DNA of 64,000 nucleotides from Yponomeuta sedellus. Its lineage: Eukaryota > Arthropoda > Insecta > Lepidoptera > Yponomeutidae. The stretch lies in the NCBI GenBank assembly GCA_934045075.1, contig OW203724.1, positions 496,001 to 560,000 of the forward strand. Reading direction: 5' to 3'. Both the position numbers and the translations under genes were made by a program. The notes under the pieces are model-generated. The model ran no database searches. It saw nothing but the letters and a program-made list of their open reading frames with translations, and was not told the origin of the DNA. Below are positions 1 to 10,682 of this stretch, one piece after another (within the stretch, counting starts at the first letter, position 1; the number at the start of each line of letters is the position of its first letter).

Positions 1-222
1 CTATTTTTCGTGGACTTGTTAATTTTGGTTCTAAATAACTACATCCGTTTTAACATTATTAGGCTTAAGTGTCTCTGTCTGTCACGTTTTCACGGCTGTA
101 CTGTGGCTATACCGAAAATTTTTAAAAATGCACAACAATTTATAGTCGTAAATTGATGTAATATAGTATTTTCTAAGGTTAACACTAGCAGTAGACATAA
201 TTAAAACTGTTTTAATTGTTTT

Positions 223-346
223 ATACGGATTTATGCTCGTTTATTACATTTATTACATGTAATAAACGAGCATAAATCCGTATCCGTTCCGTTTTTATAC
301 GGATTTATGTTTTTATCCGTATAAAAACATAAATCCGTATAAAAAC
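223..346. repeat. Two adjacent palindromes sharing the word ATACGGATTTATG
   Basis: Palindrome 1 has perfect 27-nt arms at 223-249 and 257-283. Palindrome 2 has 26-nt arms at 291-316 and 321-346 with loop ccgt. Both contain ATACGGATTTATG, and a third partial copy sits at 415-446. Between them (about 368-405) lies a piece with GGCACCTG and GTGCCGAAACG, a short stem that I have the impression is common in lepidopteran repeats. Probably a foldback-type mobile element or its remnant; family not recognised. Confidence 0.75.
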
Positions 347-495
347 AACAGATGACCGTCATCCGGGACCACGGCACCTGAAAAAGTGCCGAAACGTTGG
401 AAAATTGTAAAAAATGTAATAAACGAGCATAAATCCGTATAAAAACAGTTTTAATTAATGGAAAATGCCAAAAATAACAATTTTATAATAGTTCG

Positions 496-622
496 CTCCA
501 CGACTTTTAGCAGTTGCTAAAAGTCGTGGAGTCATGCACGACAAAGATGGGTAGTTACCATCGATAAAATATTACTACTTTAGTAATATTTTATCGATGG
601 TAGTTAACCATCTTTGTCGTGC
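496..622. repeat. Two further hairpins, 17-bp and about 42-bp arms
   Basis: A 17-bp perfect stem (arms 496-512 and 515-531, only two bases between) is followed directly by a long stem, arms about 536-577 and 581-622, with a 3-nt loop and a few mismatches. The second stem begins GCACGACAAAGATGG. Together with the palindromes at 223-346 this gives four hairpins in 400 bp. No coding capacity. Likely termini of a foldback or rolling-circle type element, but no diagnostic ends were seen. Confidence 0.75.
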
Positions 623-627
623 GTGTA

Positions 628-1464
628 TTTGTTTTTAATGTTAATTTTAATTTAGGATCAACTAAATTGGCTTTTTAGTGTTTCGTAGTAAACATTAGAA
701 ACAAAACATGTACTACAAACATGGATGTCAAATATTTACGTATTTCTCGAATTCAAACCAATATAATGTGGTCGACTCTGACCGCCACGCCCAATCCAAA
801 AACTAAAATCAGTTTTGTCTGTCCCCTTCTTTTTAGATATTTGTCTAGGAATAGAGAGGGACAAAATAGAAACCATTCCATTTTCAGGATAAACGTGGCG
901 GTCAAAATCGCCCACAATGACGAAAAATTAAGTTTGATACTTAATGTTTGCTTTTCAGACGCCGCCGCAATTGGCTTGCGATAATAGGGCAGCCTGATCT
1001 AATAACAACTCAAAGTCAGTTTGTCATTTTATATTACATATTTTTGACAAATAAATAAATATGGTTCTTTCACAACATTCTTTTTATTCCAGTAATAATC
1101 ATCATAGGTAACCCTAGCGCATTTGTGCGATGACGCGCTTGCACGTGAGTCGCACGGTGGGCAACACAATCTCGACTCTTTGAGCGGGTACTTATGGTAT
1201 ATTTCTCTTCACTGTGAACAGTAGTTATTATTATTAAGATTTTGTAGGCTATTATAGCGTAGGTATTTTCGCTTTAGTATGGGAGTGATGTATCTGTTAC
1301 GTAGTAACTATTATCTAATCTGTGCTTCGGGGCTGCTCGCGGAGACCTCACATTGAGTGTTTGCTTGCTCAGCATCTAGATTTGGCAATCCTTCTGATGA
1401 TTCATATTATATTGGGAATCTGCCTTTGTTATATTGCAACCGGTGCAGGTACGGACTCGTAACA
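628..1464. other. No gene recognised
   Basis: Short open frames only (the longest, 721-984, has no recognisable domain). Possible retrotransposon 3' tail near 1050 (AATAAATAAATATGG). Nothing else supported. Confidence 0.5.
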
Positions 1465-1549
1465 CGCAAGTAGGAACTTTGAATTATTTGTTCGCATTTA
1501 GCCCCGTTTTAATGGCGGACATATATTTGTCTCACTCTTTAATACTACT

Positions 1550-3958
1550 ATTAAAAAAAGTAAAAAATCAATATGACAAACACAGACTTAATGAAGCTGG
1601 TACCAATAATAAGAAATTATGGGATGTTGTGAAGGATATAGCCTACCTTTACAAAGAGAAAACAAACTCAACAGAACTACTACAATTCAAAAATACCCCG
1701 CATGAATCTGTTGATGCCACAAACGACTACTTTGCCAATGTGGGAAAAACCCGAGCAGAAAATATATTAAAAACAAATCCGAACGTGCCTACAACTCTTC
1801 ACAATAATAATATCACACCTCCTAATTCCATGGTATTTCTACCAACAGATCTAGAAGAGGTCAATACTATCATAACTTCCTTACGCAATAATTGTGCAAT
1901 GGGTTGGGATGGTATTTCTACTGCAATCATAAAAAAATACAAGGATATAATAGTTCCCCCTCTAACATATATATGCAACCTCTCACTGACAACAGGATCT
2001 TTCCCAACCGCCTTTAAAAAAGGTCTTATCCACCCAATATTTAAGAGCGGAAACCGAAGTCACGCTTCTTGTTATCGCCCAATAACTGTATTACCTATAC
2101 TCTCTAAAATACTAGAACGAATAATAAACAATCGTCTTATAAATTACATAGAAAAAAGCAACCTCTTCAGTAGTAGACAATTTGGCTTTCGAAGGGGAAA
2201 ATCTACGGCTCAAGCAGTACACGAACTCACAGATTATTTAGTACGTAAATTAGACAAAGGTAAAAAATGTGTAGCGATTTTCCTAGACCTCGCAAAGGCC
2301 TTTGATACGGTCTCCACGCCGATACTTTTATCTAAACTCAACTCCCTCGGTGTACGGGGTAACCAATTGAGACTGTTTGAAGATTACTTAAATAATCGAA
2401 CACAACGCGTGACCCTTGATAACTACATAAGCTGTGATCTTCCAGTAAATTATGGCGTGCCACAAGGAAGCATACTAGGCTCAAGCTTATTTTTAACATA
2501 CATTAATGACCTGTGTCAACTTTCAATGAAAAATGGGCAACTACTATCATACGCTGATGACACAGTCCTCTACTTCTCTGGGAACACTTGGGATGATGTT
2601 TACAAAGCAGCACAAGAGGGATTTGACAAAGTATCTACATGGCTTAGGAATAATTTACTGACATTAAACGCGGACAAGACAAAGCACATGATTTTCTCGA
2701 TAAAAAACTGGCGACTTCCGGACCCTATGAAATTTACTATCACAGCACATACCTGTAATGATCCTATGTTACAATGCCCGTGTCCACTGATACAAAGAAC
2801 AGATGAAATCAAATATCTAGGCCTCCTCATCGATACAAACCTCTCATTCAAAGCTTTCACCAAGGTCTTATCCAACCGAATACGTAAGCTTATGTTTGTC
2901 TTTAAAAAACTGCGACACGTTGCTAATCCCAGCTTACTGAAAACCATCTATCTAGCCCTATGCCAGCCCCTTTTAACCTACTGTGTGACAACCTGGGGAG
3001 GTGCAGCAAAATCTCACCTCATAACGATCGAACGCGCACAAAGGGCACTACTAAAAGTTGCCACCGCAAAGCCTATTCTGTATCCAACACGAGCTTTGTA
3101 TGATTTCTGTCAAGTTCTCACAGTCCGCCAACTGTTCATTCTACACACAGCCCTTTTACAACACTCACTCACACCTTTTGACAAAGACACATATTTTTCG
3201 CAAAGAAACCATCTTGTGGCAAAAACTATCCCGCTTAAAACTACTTTCAGTCACAGATTCTTCTGCTTCCTGGGTCCTTACATTTACAACCAATTACATA
3301 AAACTCTTCGCACACATATCCTCATACAACCCATCTTTAAACAAACCATTCAAAAGTGGCTTCAAAATCTATCATATGAAGACACAGAAAAACAAATCCA
3401 ACCGAATAGCTAGGAACTAAAGTGCAAACCACCTCCCTTACATACACGAACACCCAAATCACACACACACACACACACACACCCACACTCACACACACAC
3501 CCACACTCACACACCCACACTCACACACCCACACTCACACACCCACACTCACACTCACACAAGCACACAAACATGCTATCTGTTTTGACATTAACTAATA
3601 ATTTAATATTTCTTTGTTTTTTAGTTGCATGGTTGCCTAAGTTACTTTGGCATTATCTAAATTTTGATTTTAATCATAATTAAGCTTAGCGATAAGTAAA
3701 CTTAACAATAATTTAAAGTAAACCAACATCTGTGCCCTTCAGGTTTTTACTCGTGCTACTGTATTGTAGCCTCAGACTACATAATTAATGGAAGCTGATA
3801 TCTATATTACAGACCTAGTCTAGCTTAGATATCAGCTGTAACTTTAAAACTGAAACCTCAACGACATCACATCTTCATAAATATTTTAAGTTTAACAAAC
3901 AGTGTAAAGCAATGTGAAAGGTTTCTTTTTCTGCCCAATAAATTTCATTTCATTTCAT
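1550..3958 (+). mobile_element. 5'-truncated non-LTR retrotransposon (Jockey/CR1 group) inserted in THAP repeat copy A
   Basis: The insertion splits copy A between TACT and TACTC. Comparing with copy D gives a 4-bp target duplication TACT (1546-1549 and 3959-3962). The reverse transcriptase frame is open from the insertion point to 3413, about 620 codons. Motifs in order: YRPITVLPILSKILERIINN, RQFGFRRGKST, FLDLAKAFD, GVPQGSILG, YADDTVLY, then KYLGLLID and the C-terminal thumb/HCCR-like region. The endonuclease domain is missing (5' truncation). The 3'UTR carries a CA-rich microsatellite and ends AATAAATTTCATTTCATT, a short-repeat tail typical of Jockey/CR1 elements. The intact RT frame suggests a recent insertion. 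The first 39 codons of the apparent ORF belong to the host repeat. Confidence 0.88.
3463..3562. repeat. CA/CCCACACTCA microsatellite
   Basis: (CA)n followed by repeats of CCCACACTCACA inside the retrotransposon 3'UTR. Confidence 0.9.
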
Positions 3959-4128
3959 TACTTACTCTTTCTTTCTTTGTTGTCAATGTCAAACTGAAAA
4001 CATAACAAATATGGCGGAACGCGGCACATATTAGAACGTTTTCTAGTTAAAATTTTTGTGTTTTAAGTTTGTTCAATATCTAGCTGTGTGTATCTTGTTG
4101 TACAGTGTTTAGTGATTTTCTTTTATTA

Positions 4129-4628
4129 ATGGCATTGATAGGATGGTGTCGAACTTGTGCCATTTGTAAAATAAGATGCAGCCGGTCAAAGGGTACCAAA
4201 AGAAAGTTTATGGGTAAATTTCCTAGGGATGAAGACCGGTGAGTATTTCTGGCTACAGTTTTTGTCATCTTGCACAAGAGCAAGATCATGAATTATGTTA
4301 AATAACGTAATTAATATACTATGAGCAAAATACTAAGATGTTTCAATGTCCTAGTGATGTGCCATACACATATTCAATATCGATAAAAAAAATCTGATAA
4401 GTACCTTGGTCAGAATTACTACTCAGTGTACGACGGGTGAATTGCTGTAAGCCATAACAATGTTTCAACGATGCACTATTAGTGGCTGCATTGAATGTTG
4501 TTTTTTTTTTTTTTAGATGCAAACAATGGGTGAAAATTGTGGAAGATCTTATATCGTATATCCCCATCGAAAAACTCCACCAACATAAATATGTTTGTAG
4601 AGATCATTTCCGGCCGAAAGATTTTTAA
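4129..4628 (+). pseudogene. THAP domain, two exons, in repeat copy A
   Basis: Exon 1 begins MALIGWCRTCAICKIRC and ends at the donor CG|gtgagt after FPRDEDR. Exon 2 follows a T-rich acceptor and reads CKQWVKIVEDLISYIPIEKL to CRDHFRPKDF, then a TAA. The spacing Cys-x2-Cys, Trp, Cys-x2-His fits a THAP DNA-binding finger. Copies B and D keep the reading past this stop (KDSNNDF, FKRKPIKEM), so the stop here is a mutation in this copy. Confidence 0.7.
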
Positions 4629-5865
4629 AACGATTTTAAAAGGAAGCCGATTAAAGAAATGGTGAGTTGTATTATAAACTTATAATGTAACACTTACTAC
4701 ATTTCATGAATAATTATGTAATAAAACATAAAATACGCCTTGCTTTACGTCGAACATTTGAATGTATTTTGCTCTGTCATTTAGAACGCAATATTATTAT
4801 TACGTCTTAATACATAAATGACATACTTTGATAAACATTTTTTTACAGGGCTGTATCTTCTCTATATAAATGCGCCTCCTCTTCCTGATTACTTACTAGC
4901 TGAGTTTCCTTACCACGTAGCCACGTCGCATCACTTGAAACTGGTTAGTGATTGGAATTACTAAAATATTTTTTTTACTAATTTTTAACTTAAAATATTT
5001 TTTTATAAAAATGTATTTGATAGTTACATAGTCAATTATTCAGTTATGTGGTAAACAGGAACAAACTATTTTTTTTTCGGACTATTCTTGCAATTGTTTA
5101 TTTTCAGATTCAGCTATACAAAAACCTAGTCGAGCTTCACAAAACAACTCTGGTACGTAGACTTTTCATGTATCGCTGAAGTTTTTTGTAACTAGAGTTT
5201 GTTTACTTTGATAAATTACAAAGTGTTATCATTTTCAGCACCTTGTACAGCAGCCAAAATATCAGCTGTTGCTATTGGTCCAGTAGGGTTTGACCACAAT
5301 TATTGTGGCCTGGAATCTCAGCATATTTATCAGAACTATCCCGGTAAGTAGCATAGTTTACCAACAAATTAATAATCAATAACGACTCAACTTAACTTTT
5401 TTTGACGATTTCAGCACCTGAATCCAAACCACCGATTGATGAAGTTCGCTCAGATTGGACACCTCTAAGGAAAAACCAAATAGCTGCTGAAATAAATTCA
5501 GTAGACCTTGACCACAATTATTGTGATTTGATAATAAAATACTAATTTCATTTGTCGTTTTATTGAAAACATTGATTTTTATTAATTTTATTAGTCTAAC
5601 TGCGGAGCCCCTGGATGAAAATTTATCGATATCGATAAATGTAGTACCAATGTAAGTGGACGTCCCTAATGCACAGACAAGTTGTTATGTTGGTAGCACT
5701 TTTGACATTGCATTTTTGCTCTATTGGTTGGTATTGCTAACGGGGCTAAACTCATTACAAATGGAGGTCCCGTCTCTTAGTGTTTATATGCTCTGTGGTC
5801 CTGCCTGTGTATCACCCCTACAAAATGTACTCTGTGCCTACAAATGTCAGTTGGTTACCCTAGGC

Positions 5866-6327
5866 CAGTGTTGCCAGATACGAAACCTGAAAATGCGGTA
5901 CTTGTACTCAAAAAAAGTGGATTTTCAGCAAAAAAAGCGGATTTTTGTATCATTTATTTTTTATTTTTATCACATATAACATTATACAATATCGATTGTT
6001 CTTTGTCTGTTTATGGGTTTTATATGTTTATTCATGTTCATGCTAGGATAATAATTTATAAATAAGACTGAATATGCACAGATAACCAAGTCAAAATTTA
6101 GCGCGCGCCTCTTTCTTTACTGTTGTGAATGGACTAGAGTACCACTATAATATGTGGCCTACTGCATAGACTACACGCACGCCCGTATGAACGCACAGTG
6201 CACTGTCTATATGTATCACAGATTGTTGCAACAAACGGAAACCGACTTGTTGAAAGTCGCGTTAGTAAAAAGCGGAAAGCGGATCCACTATCAGAAAAGC
6301 GGAAATGCGGTGCATCTGGCAACACTG
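5866..6327. mobile_element. hAT-type MITE with 8-bp target duplication
   Basis: Begins CAGTGTTGCCAGAT and ends with its exact reverse complement. Flanked by perfect CCCTAGGC direct repeats at 5858-5865 and 6328-6335. An 8-bp duplication with CAGTG termini is the hAT signature. 462 bp, no coding frame. Confidence 0.92.
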
Positions 6328-6461
6328 CCCTAGGCTACGCGCGCACGGGTTAGGCAGCCTCCGTCCGTTTACGCATGTGCTACGCGCACGCATATGTTGT
6401 TACGACTTGACAACTGGTTGACATTTCGTTCGCGCATCTCCATACTATACAACTGCAATAG

Positions 6462-8183
6462 ATATGGCACACCAACGTTTGCGGCGCCAGCTAATACCAT
6501 AATTATAATATTAATATGGACTGCTATATTTACAGAATGTTTAGTTAAGGAATAAATAATATCGACGTTTTCGTGTTGAATGTCCTATCCTTATGGATTT
6601 CTACTTTTGTCTATGACCCCCTATATAACTATGACTTTCTTTAAGCAACCTAGTACGATTGCTCAGAATAAGGACTAAAGCATAGAAGGAGCCGTAAAAT
6701 AAAAAGTAATTATTGAATAGCTTTCCTTGTTACTCTTACGATGATTCTTTGTGCCAGAAAGGGACAACTCGTACACTCGAAATTTTACAATCGTACTGGG
6801 TTGCATATATAGTCATGCGATTTTTTCACAATAGTGATGCGATTAGTTCGCTACATTATTATTATATTGCTACACGTAGATTGTGCAGTGAAAACTATTC
6901 AAGTTCATTTTCTATAAGATATATGAACCTATCTTATTACAAGTTCTAAATTTTATGAAACTAGGTAGAATTATTGTAAATAAAAATAATATCAAAAACC
7001 CCTTTTGGTAGTTTTTTAATTTATCATGCTGAATCTATAAATATATCAATGCAATGAATAGATTCAAACAGGAAAAATATTAATCAATAATCATCAACAA
7101 TCAAATTGGTAACTTCATAGAACGTTATTGAATCAAGCTTTCAAAAGTTAATTACATATCTAATGGAATAAACACAAGAAATAAAAAAAACTTCTTTACT
7201 AAGTGTCGATAATTTTTTCACTGAGGGAGTGGAAACGCCCATCCCTATCGCCCTAAAATAAACAACAAACTTGTTACTGTGATTAAATTGATTATACTCA
7301 TGATTTATTACTTTGAAACACTATTCTCAAATGATATTAAAGCTATGTTGCAATTCCAGTAGGTCATAGTTAAAATTCAAGGAAAAAAACCACTATGAAG
7401 TACACAAAATTGAGTCTTACCGATGGAAGCTGATGAAGGTGGTTTTGTTTTCTCTTCTCCCGATTGGGTTTTACATCCCAATATCACACATGCCATTCCG
7501 ATGTATTACGTATACTCCATACTACGAATATCCACTGAAATCCACTTCAGATTGTTTTAAAACAACCCAAAAAACACAAGGTTTTTGGAGACGACGCACT
7601 CCAACATCTGTTGTCTAACACACTGCCAAATTGAAGGTACTTGGCAGCCTACTACAAGTTGTGATTTTCTAAACATCTCTAATTCGGTAGCATAATGGTA
7701 ACCAAAGGTAATCAACTTGACAATTGAGGGTGGTACGTTTTGAATAATAAAACATCACACTACTATATTTTTCTCTGTCTAACACGTGGTTGTCGACGTT
7801 TCGAAATAACGAGACAGACATGTGCCAGGTGATCGTTTTATAACGCTCCTTCTATGCTTTAGTCCTTATTCTGAGTACGATTGTAAAATTTCGAGTGTAC
7901 GAGTTGTCCCTTTCTGGCACAAAGAATCATCGTAAGAGTAACAAGGAAAGCTATTCAATAATTACTTTTTATTTTACGGCTCCTTCTATGCTTTAGTTCT
8001 TAATCTGAGGTTATATAGGGGGGCATAGACAAAAGTAGAAATCCATAGGGATGGGACATGTATGTTTTCGTGTTGTAACACGAAAATTTCGAAATTATTT
8101 ATTTAATCTAATCTAAACATTTCGTAAATATTAATATTATATGGTATTACTTAGCTGGCACCGCAAACGTTGGTGTGCCATAT
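6462..8183. mobile_element. Large foldback element, long inverted arms
   Basis: Outer ends are ATATGGCACACCAACG and its complement. Arms of roughly 350 bp (about 6462-6810 and 7850-8183) pair with interruptions; the right arm carries a partial duplication around CTCCTTCTATGCTTTAG (7850-7876 and 7980-7999). The AT-rich middle (about 6810-7850) has no recognised gene. No clear target duplication was seen, so the family is unassigned. Confidence 0.8.
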
Positions 8184-8399
8184 TTATTTAACCTACGATA
8201 TATTCTCAGCACTCTGAACTCTTGTTCTCACTTACCTATATGTTGCAATACACAAACTCATTAGAATCGGTGTACCCATTAAGGAAGAGTTCAATAACAT
8301 GCACAGTGACAGGAGCGGATCTTGAATTTGTGGGGCCCTGGGCTGAAACTACTTAGGGGCCTATCTAGGTATTCATCTAATAGCCATGTCAAAAAACAT

Positions 8400-8580
8400 T
8401 TCTAATATATAATAATAATAAATCATTATATAATTATAATTATTATAATAATAAATCATTATATAATGATAATAATAATAATAAATCATTATACAATGAT
8501 TTATTGAATGATTTATAAGAATATATAATAATAATAAATCATTATACAATGATTTATTATTATTATATATTCTTTATTGC
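8400..8580. repeat. AAT-rich low-complexity tract with a 27-bp hairpin
   Basis: Stacked AATAAT and AATCATTATA words. The block 8517-8543 pairs perfectly with 8548-8574 (loop ATAC). Confidence 0.85.
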
Positions 8581-8719
8581 ACAAAAAAAACATAAAAATT
8601 CATTAAATCTACTCAAGTAGTAGTAGTACAACAGGCGACCTTATTGTTGTGGTAGCAATCTCTTCCAGGCAACTTTTGGGTGAGAGAGAAATCAAAATAG
8701 TAGTATACTTATTTTTTTT

Positions 8720-9518
8720 AGTTAGCCTATTTTGTGTCCCACTGCTGGGCAAAGGCCTCGCCCTTTTTTCTCAATTCCGTTCTCTCCAGCGCCACCTGTG
8801 ACCAATCTCGGAGATGATTGTCGAGGTCATCCCGCCATCTCCGTCGCGGTCAGCCACGACTTCGCCGTCCATCTGGTATCCACTCGGTGGCAATTTTCGC
8901 CCACCGGTTCGGATCCATCCGGCAAACGTGACCAGCCCAGCTCCACTTAAGTTGAGCGGTCGCCACACCAACATCGCGTATTCCTGTCTTAGAGCGCAGC
9001 GTGGTGTTTCGGACACGATCTATCAACTTAACACCAAGTATGCTGAGCTCCATTGCACGTTGACAAATCTTTAGTTTGGACTTCTGCTGCCCAGTCAAAG
9101 ACCAGGTTTGAGCGCCGTAGGTTAGGATGGGCAGAATACACATGTCGACGAGCTTGCGCTTTAAGGAAATCGAAAGGTTTCCCTTCATAAGCGCCTTCAT
9201 GGACCAGAAGCTCCTCCAGGCGTTTGTGATCCTGCGATCAATCTCTTTATCTTGCCTATTGTTGAAGGAAACTATATGGCCCAAGTAAGTATACCCGTCG
9301 ACATAGCATAATAATATCTGCCGCCCATCTACCTCGACCCTACTTTTTCGGCTATTCGTCATGACCTGAGTCTTTGACCGATTCATCATCAGTCCAACCC
9401 CAAGACCTGCCGCGCTGAGGTCTTACAGCATCTGTTGCAATGTTGGTGCATCATGGGCAAACAGGACAATGTCGTCTGCGAATCGAAAGTTAGTGAGCCT
9501 TCTTCCACCGACGTCTAT
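8720..9518 (-). pseudogene. RTE-clade retrotransposon, 3' part of reverse transcriptase
   Basis: Read on the minus strand from 9518: VGGRRLTNFRFADDIVLFAH, a stop codon, then LMMNRSKTQVM, YTYLGHIVSFNN, IDRRITNAWRSFW, CILPILTYGAQTW, RAMELSILGV and WAGHVCRMD. These are hallmarks of RTE-type RT C-termini. The catalytic FADD box survives but an in-frame TAA interrupts the frame near 9424. The low-plus-coordinate side ends in the RTE 3' consensus around CCACTGCTGGGCAAAGGCC. Confidence 0.9.
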
Positions 9519-9777
9519 TATTATATTATATTTATAATAATATAAAAAAAACTATAAAACTATTTTATATATTTATTATGAATTAGTAAAAGAAATTGAC
9601 AGGTTAAAGATTAAGTAACGCTGCGCGTGAATCCGCTATTTAACACGTATCAAATTTTACGCGATAAATGAATATTTCCTATAGTATTTAACGTAAGAAA
9701 CCGAAATATATTGATTTTGCTAAGTAAGTATGCAGTATGGCTGCAAAATTTGCAAAGTAAAAAAAATTTTTCCTCGT

Positions 9778-9975
9778 TTAATTCGTAACGGCGAAAACGC
9801 TATCCGCCATCTTGAAACCATCTAAAGTATGTAAACAAACATCTTTCAGCCAAAGCCAATGGACATTGATTATTATAGGACTTACATCAAAGTGATCTTC
9901 ACATAAATACACCCGAGTTTCAATTGATAAAGAGTCGGGGTCTCTTTGGCAATTTGAGCCAAGTTTTTCGAATGT
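9778..9975 (-). pseudogene. THAP-like coding remnant interrupted by a foldback element
   Basis: Minus-strand reading VKFTFEKLGSNCQRDPDSLS then RVYLCEDHFD resembles the second half of a THAP finger (conserved C-x2-H). Coding similarity is cut at 9976 by the 689-bp insertion. Joining across the target duplication continues the frame upstream as VHPVKFTF. No zinc-binding N-terminal cysteines were found. Weak call based on the CEDHFD signature. Confidence 0.45.
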
Positions 9976-9984
9976 AAATTTCAC

Positions 9985-10673
9985 GGGTCCCCTACGTAGT
10001 TTCGATAGCCGTTGTTGCGAAAAACGTTGCATCGATTTTTTTTCCCGCTGCCTCATAAGTTCGAAAGCTTATGGACTCGAATGCTATAGTGGCGAAAGAC
10101 GCTGTTTCGAAAAACATTTTCACTGCCTCATACGCTCGAATGCTTGTCATTTCGATTCATTCAGTCTTAATGCGTATAAAAAAATCAAGTAGAATAAAAT
10201 AAAACAAAACAAATTTAGTTTAAATCTACATTTATTATTATTTAACAAATTTTCTACGTGTAACAAAAAATCTAGTACTGATCTATAACAATTACTACTG
10301 AAGTGGTATCAAGTTTCGAAATTAATCAATTGCACAAGTATTATAAGTATTAGTACAAACGAGTACTATGCACACAAAAGGTTTATAAGGCTATTAATTG
10401 CCAACAATAACAGAACTATATGACTATTGAACGTTGATGGAGCGAAGGTGTACGTAATTGTTATCACATTGTACGTTATTTAAGTTTTATTCCGCAATAA
10501 AGTGTAAAAAACAAGCATTCGAGCTTATGAGGCAGTGAAAATGTTTTTCGAAACAGCGTCTTTCGCCACTACAGCATTCGAGTCCATAAGCTTTCGAACT
10601 TATGAGGCAGCGGGAAAAAAAATCGATACAACGTTTTTCGCAACAACGGCTATCGAAACTACGTAGGGGACCC
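9985..10673. mobile_element. MULE-like foldback element, about 160-bp TIRs, 9-bp target duplication
   Basis: Ends GGGTCCCCTACGTAG and the reverse complement. Arms 9985-10147 and 10512-10673 are nearly identical. Flanking AAATTTCAC is repeated exactly at 9976-9984 and 10674-10682. Long TIRs plus a 9-bp duplication are the hallmark of the Mutator-like group. The middle (about 365 bp) has no coding frame. Confidence 0.92.
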
Positions 10674-10682
10674 AAATTTCAC

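Larger units (their letters stand above)
1465..5760 (+). mobile_element. THAP-coding repeat, copy A (split by a retrotransposon)
   Basis: Copy A starts with GCAAGTAGGAACTTTGAA, is interrupted at 1550-3958, and resumes to about 5757, where ACGGGGCTAAACTCATTACA is found. The same sequence is present at about 36595 (C), 40733-39175 in reverse (B) and 44964-47190 (D). Exon-like blocks are 4129-4238 (WCRTCAICKIRCSRSKGTKR), 4518-4628 (QWVKIVEDL, KYVCRDHFRPKD), 5108-5152, 5240-5342 and 5415-5543, each bordered by AG and GT. The first two give a C2CH THAP zinc-finger pattern: C-x2-C, then W, then C-x2-H. Later blocks read GFDHNYCGLES and DLDHNYCDL. There is an internal stop after the THAP part and no transposase core is visible, so this copy is non-autonomous or decayed. 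The THAP domain suggests a P-element or Kolobok relative, or a captured gene. Confidence 0.7.

Noticed and set aside
223..622. CRISPR-like array
   Set aside because: Repeats are inverted, unequal and without regular spacers; the DNA is eukaryotic.
1434..1549. N-terminal 39 codons of the 659-codon ORF as part of the retrotransposon protein
   Set aside because: This stretch is the 5' end of the THAP repeat, present in copies C and D without any RT; the frame is open by chance.
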